Assembly: GCA_027056525.1 (NCBI GenBank)
Contig: JALUKO010000065.1
Span: 1 to 5,163 of the forward strand
Length of the DNA: 5,163 bases
Source of the DNA: Helicobacteraceae bacterium
Lineage (GTDB): Bacteria > Campylobacterota > Campylobacteria > Campylobacterales > Sulfurimonadaceae
Direction: 5' to 3'
The translations under genes were made by a program, and so were the position numbers. How positions within the stretch are numbered: position 1 is the first letter of the stretch; every line of letters begins with the position of its first letter. Below are positions 4,230-5,163 of the stretch, in pieces. The notes below the pieces were generated by a model. That model was not told where the DNA came from. It saw only the letters and a program-made list of their open reading frames with translations, and did no database searches.

Positions 4230-5163
4230 TGATACGTTGACATTCACTAACGAAGTGTTTTGCATTTTCAACAGGAACATCTGGAAGTATTCCATGTCCA
4301 AGGTTAAATATGTGACGTTTTCCATCCATAACCGCATGGATATCTTTTATAGACTCTGTTGTCATCTCTTGTGAGTAGAGGCGACATGGCTCCATGTTTC
4401 CTTGAAGTACATATTTGTCTCCAAGTTTCTCTTTTGCAAGGGACATCGGCGTTGACCAGTCAACACCAAACACATCAAAGTTTCCATACACTTTGTCTAA
4501 AAATGCTGGAATACCCTTAGGAAACATGATCACCGGAATATGAGGGTATTTCTCTTTTAGGTATTCTGCGATCTCAACCATATACTTCCAAGAGAACTCA
4601 TCATATTTAGACGGCTCGATGGCAGCAGCCCAGCTATCAAAAATCTGTACAACATCCACACCGGCTTGGATCTGTTTTTCCATATAAAGTTTTACCACTT
4701 CTGTAACTTTTGCAAGAATTTTATGAAGTAGCTCAGGGTTTGAATACATCATTTTTTTACATATATTATATGTTTTTGTACCTTGACCTTCTATCATATA
4801 TGTAGCAAGAGTCCATGGTGCACCTGTAAAACCGATGAGTGCTATTTCATCATCTCTTTCATCAAGTTGTTTTCTCAAAAGCTCTATAGTTTCATACACA
4901 TATGTAAGTTTACTCGCTGCCTCATCACCACCTATCAGTCTATCTATATCTGCTTCATTTTCAATAGGATCGCTAAACTTTGGACCTTCCCCTTTAACAA
5001 AAGAGAGATCCATTCCCATCTCATCCGGGATAACAAGAATATCACTGAACAAAATTGCAGCATCAACACCAACTATATCAAGTGGTTGTATGGTTACTTC
5101 TGCTGCTTTTTTAGGATCGTGACAAAGATTTAAAAAGTTTCCGGCTTCTGCACGAACAGCCAT
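4216..5163 (-). CDS. hemE: Uroporphyrinogen decarboxylase HemE, N-terminus off the right edge
   Basis: The cytoplasmic haem-pathway enzyme that removes four carboxyl groups from uroporphyrinogen III to give coproporphyrinogen III. The 315 visible residues include FSDILVIP with the catalytic Asp41 (human Asp86), PWTLATYMIEG with Tyr122 (human Tyr164), QIFDSWA with Ser177 (human Ser219) and NLGHG with His290 (human His339). The Met codon at the window edge corresponds to the family's internal segment before VRAxAGNF, so it is not the true start. About 30 residues, including the RQAGRYLPEY substrate-binding motif, lie outside. The stop at 4218-4216 falls inside the radical SAM gene, so the two form one operon. 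The promoter is not in the window. Confidence 0.96.
   Translation of the reverse strand: MAVRAEAGNFLNLCHDPKKAAEVTIQPLDIVGVDAAILFSDILVIPDEMGMDLSFVKGEGPKFSDPIENEADIDRLIGGDEAASKLTYVYETIELLRKQLDERDDEIALIGFTGAPWTLATYMIEGQGTKTYNICKKMMYSNPELLHKILAKVTEVVKLYMEKQIQAGVDVVQIFDSWAAAIEPSKYDEFSWKYMVEIAEYLKEKYPHIPVIMFPKGIPAFLDKVYGNFDVFGVDWSTPMSLAKEKLGDKYVLQGNMEPCRLYSQEMTTESIKDIHAVMDGKRHIFNLGHGILPDVPVENAKHFVSECQRISGKK

Noticed and set aside
4230..4337. An N-terminal extension of 36 residues on the radical SAM protein from ATG 4337
   Set aside because: This stretch is the other-frame reading of the conserved hemE C-terminus. The family begins close to FGPVNSRR, so the extra residues are not expected.
4783..5133. 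Plus-strand open frames opposite hemE, and similar ones opposite the peroxidase (1544-1924, 2094-2351) and the radical SAM gene (3522-3839)
   Set aside because: They lie entirely antisense to well-recognised conserved genes and give low-complexity or Cys/Ile/Ser-rich translations without family signatures or ribosome sites.
4216..5163. Reading hemE as a complete gene starting with the ATG at the right window edge
   Set aside because: Homologues have about 30 more residues including RQAGRYLPEY, and the Met aligns to an internal position just before VRAxAGNF. The gene is cut by the window.
1..5163. An undescribed defence, mobile or secretion system
   Set aside because: All genes but the cut left-hand one fall in known families, and there are no transposase, integrase, toxin-antitoxin or nuclease-like genes.

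Overview
The window is a piece of chromosome from a low-GC member of the Campylobacterota, probably close to Sulfurimonas or its relatives. This rests on gene content and style. There is a Campylobacter-type desulforubrerythrin, and hemE is followed by a COG0731-like radical SAM gene. Coding DNA is AT-rich, and promoters have a clear TATAAT but mostly no recognisable -35. The genus is an inference, not something a marker gene here proves. All genes look intact except the two cut by the window edges.

Left part (1-2800) is an oxidative-stress cluster. A PerR-like Fur-family regulator reads leftwards and overlaps by one base the start of an unidentified exported or membrane protein that runs off the left edge. 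Divergent from the regulator is the desulforubrerythrin gene, a three-domain non-haem iron peroxidase. It converges on a di-haem cytochrome c peroxidase-type lipoprotein read from the other strand, and the two share one perfect 12-bp hairpin terminator. Fur/PerR-like 7-1-7 palindromes lie in the regulator/rubrerythrin divergent region (two) and at the 5' end of the peroxidase gene (one, the best match). The likely arrangement is a local peroxide regulon: one peroxidase for the cytoplasm, one for the periplasm, and their probable sensor beside them.

Middle part (2800-3290) holds an AT-rich intergenic stretch with a possible 21-codon small ORF. It is followed by two identical tRNA-Asn(GUU) genes read leftwards from one near-consensus sigma-70 promoter. 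A 100-bp spacer with two hairpins separates the two copies.

Right part (3288-5163) reads leftwards: hemE (uroporphyrinogen decarboxylase, missing its N-terminus at the window edge), then a COG0731-type radical SAM protein whose best start lies inside the end of hemE.

I do not see an undescribed defence, mobile or biosynthetic system here. The points most worth following are the shared operator pattern of the peroxide genes, the possibly leaderless regulator mRNA, the tRNA-Asn spacer and the unknown gene coupled to the regulator.
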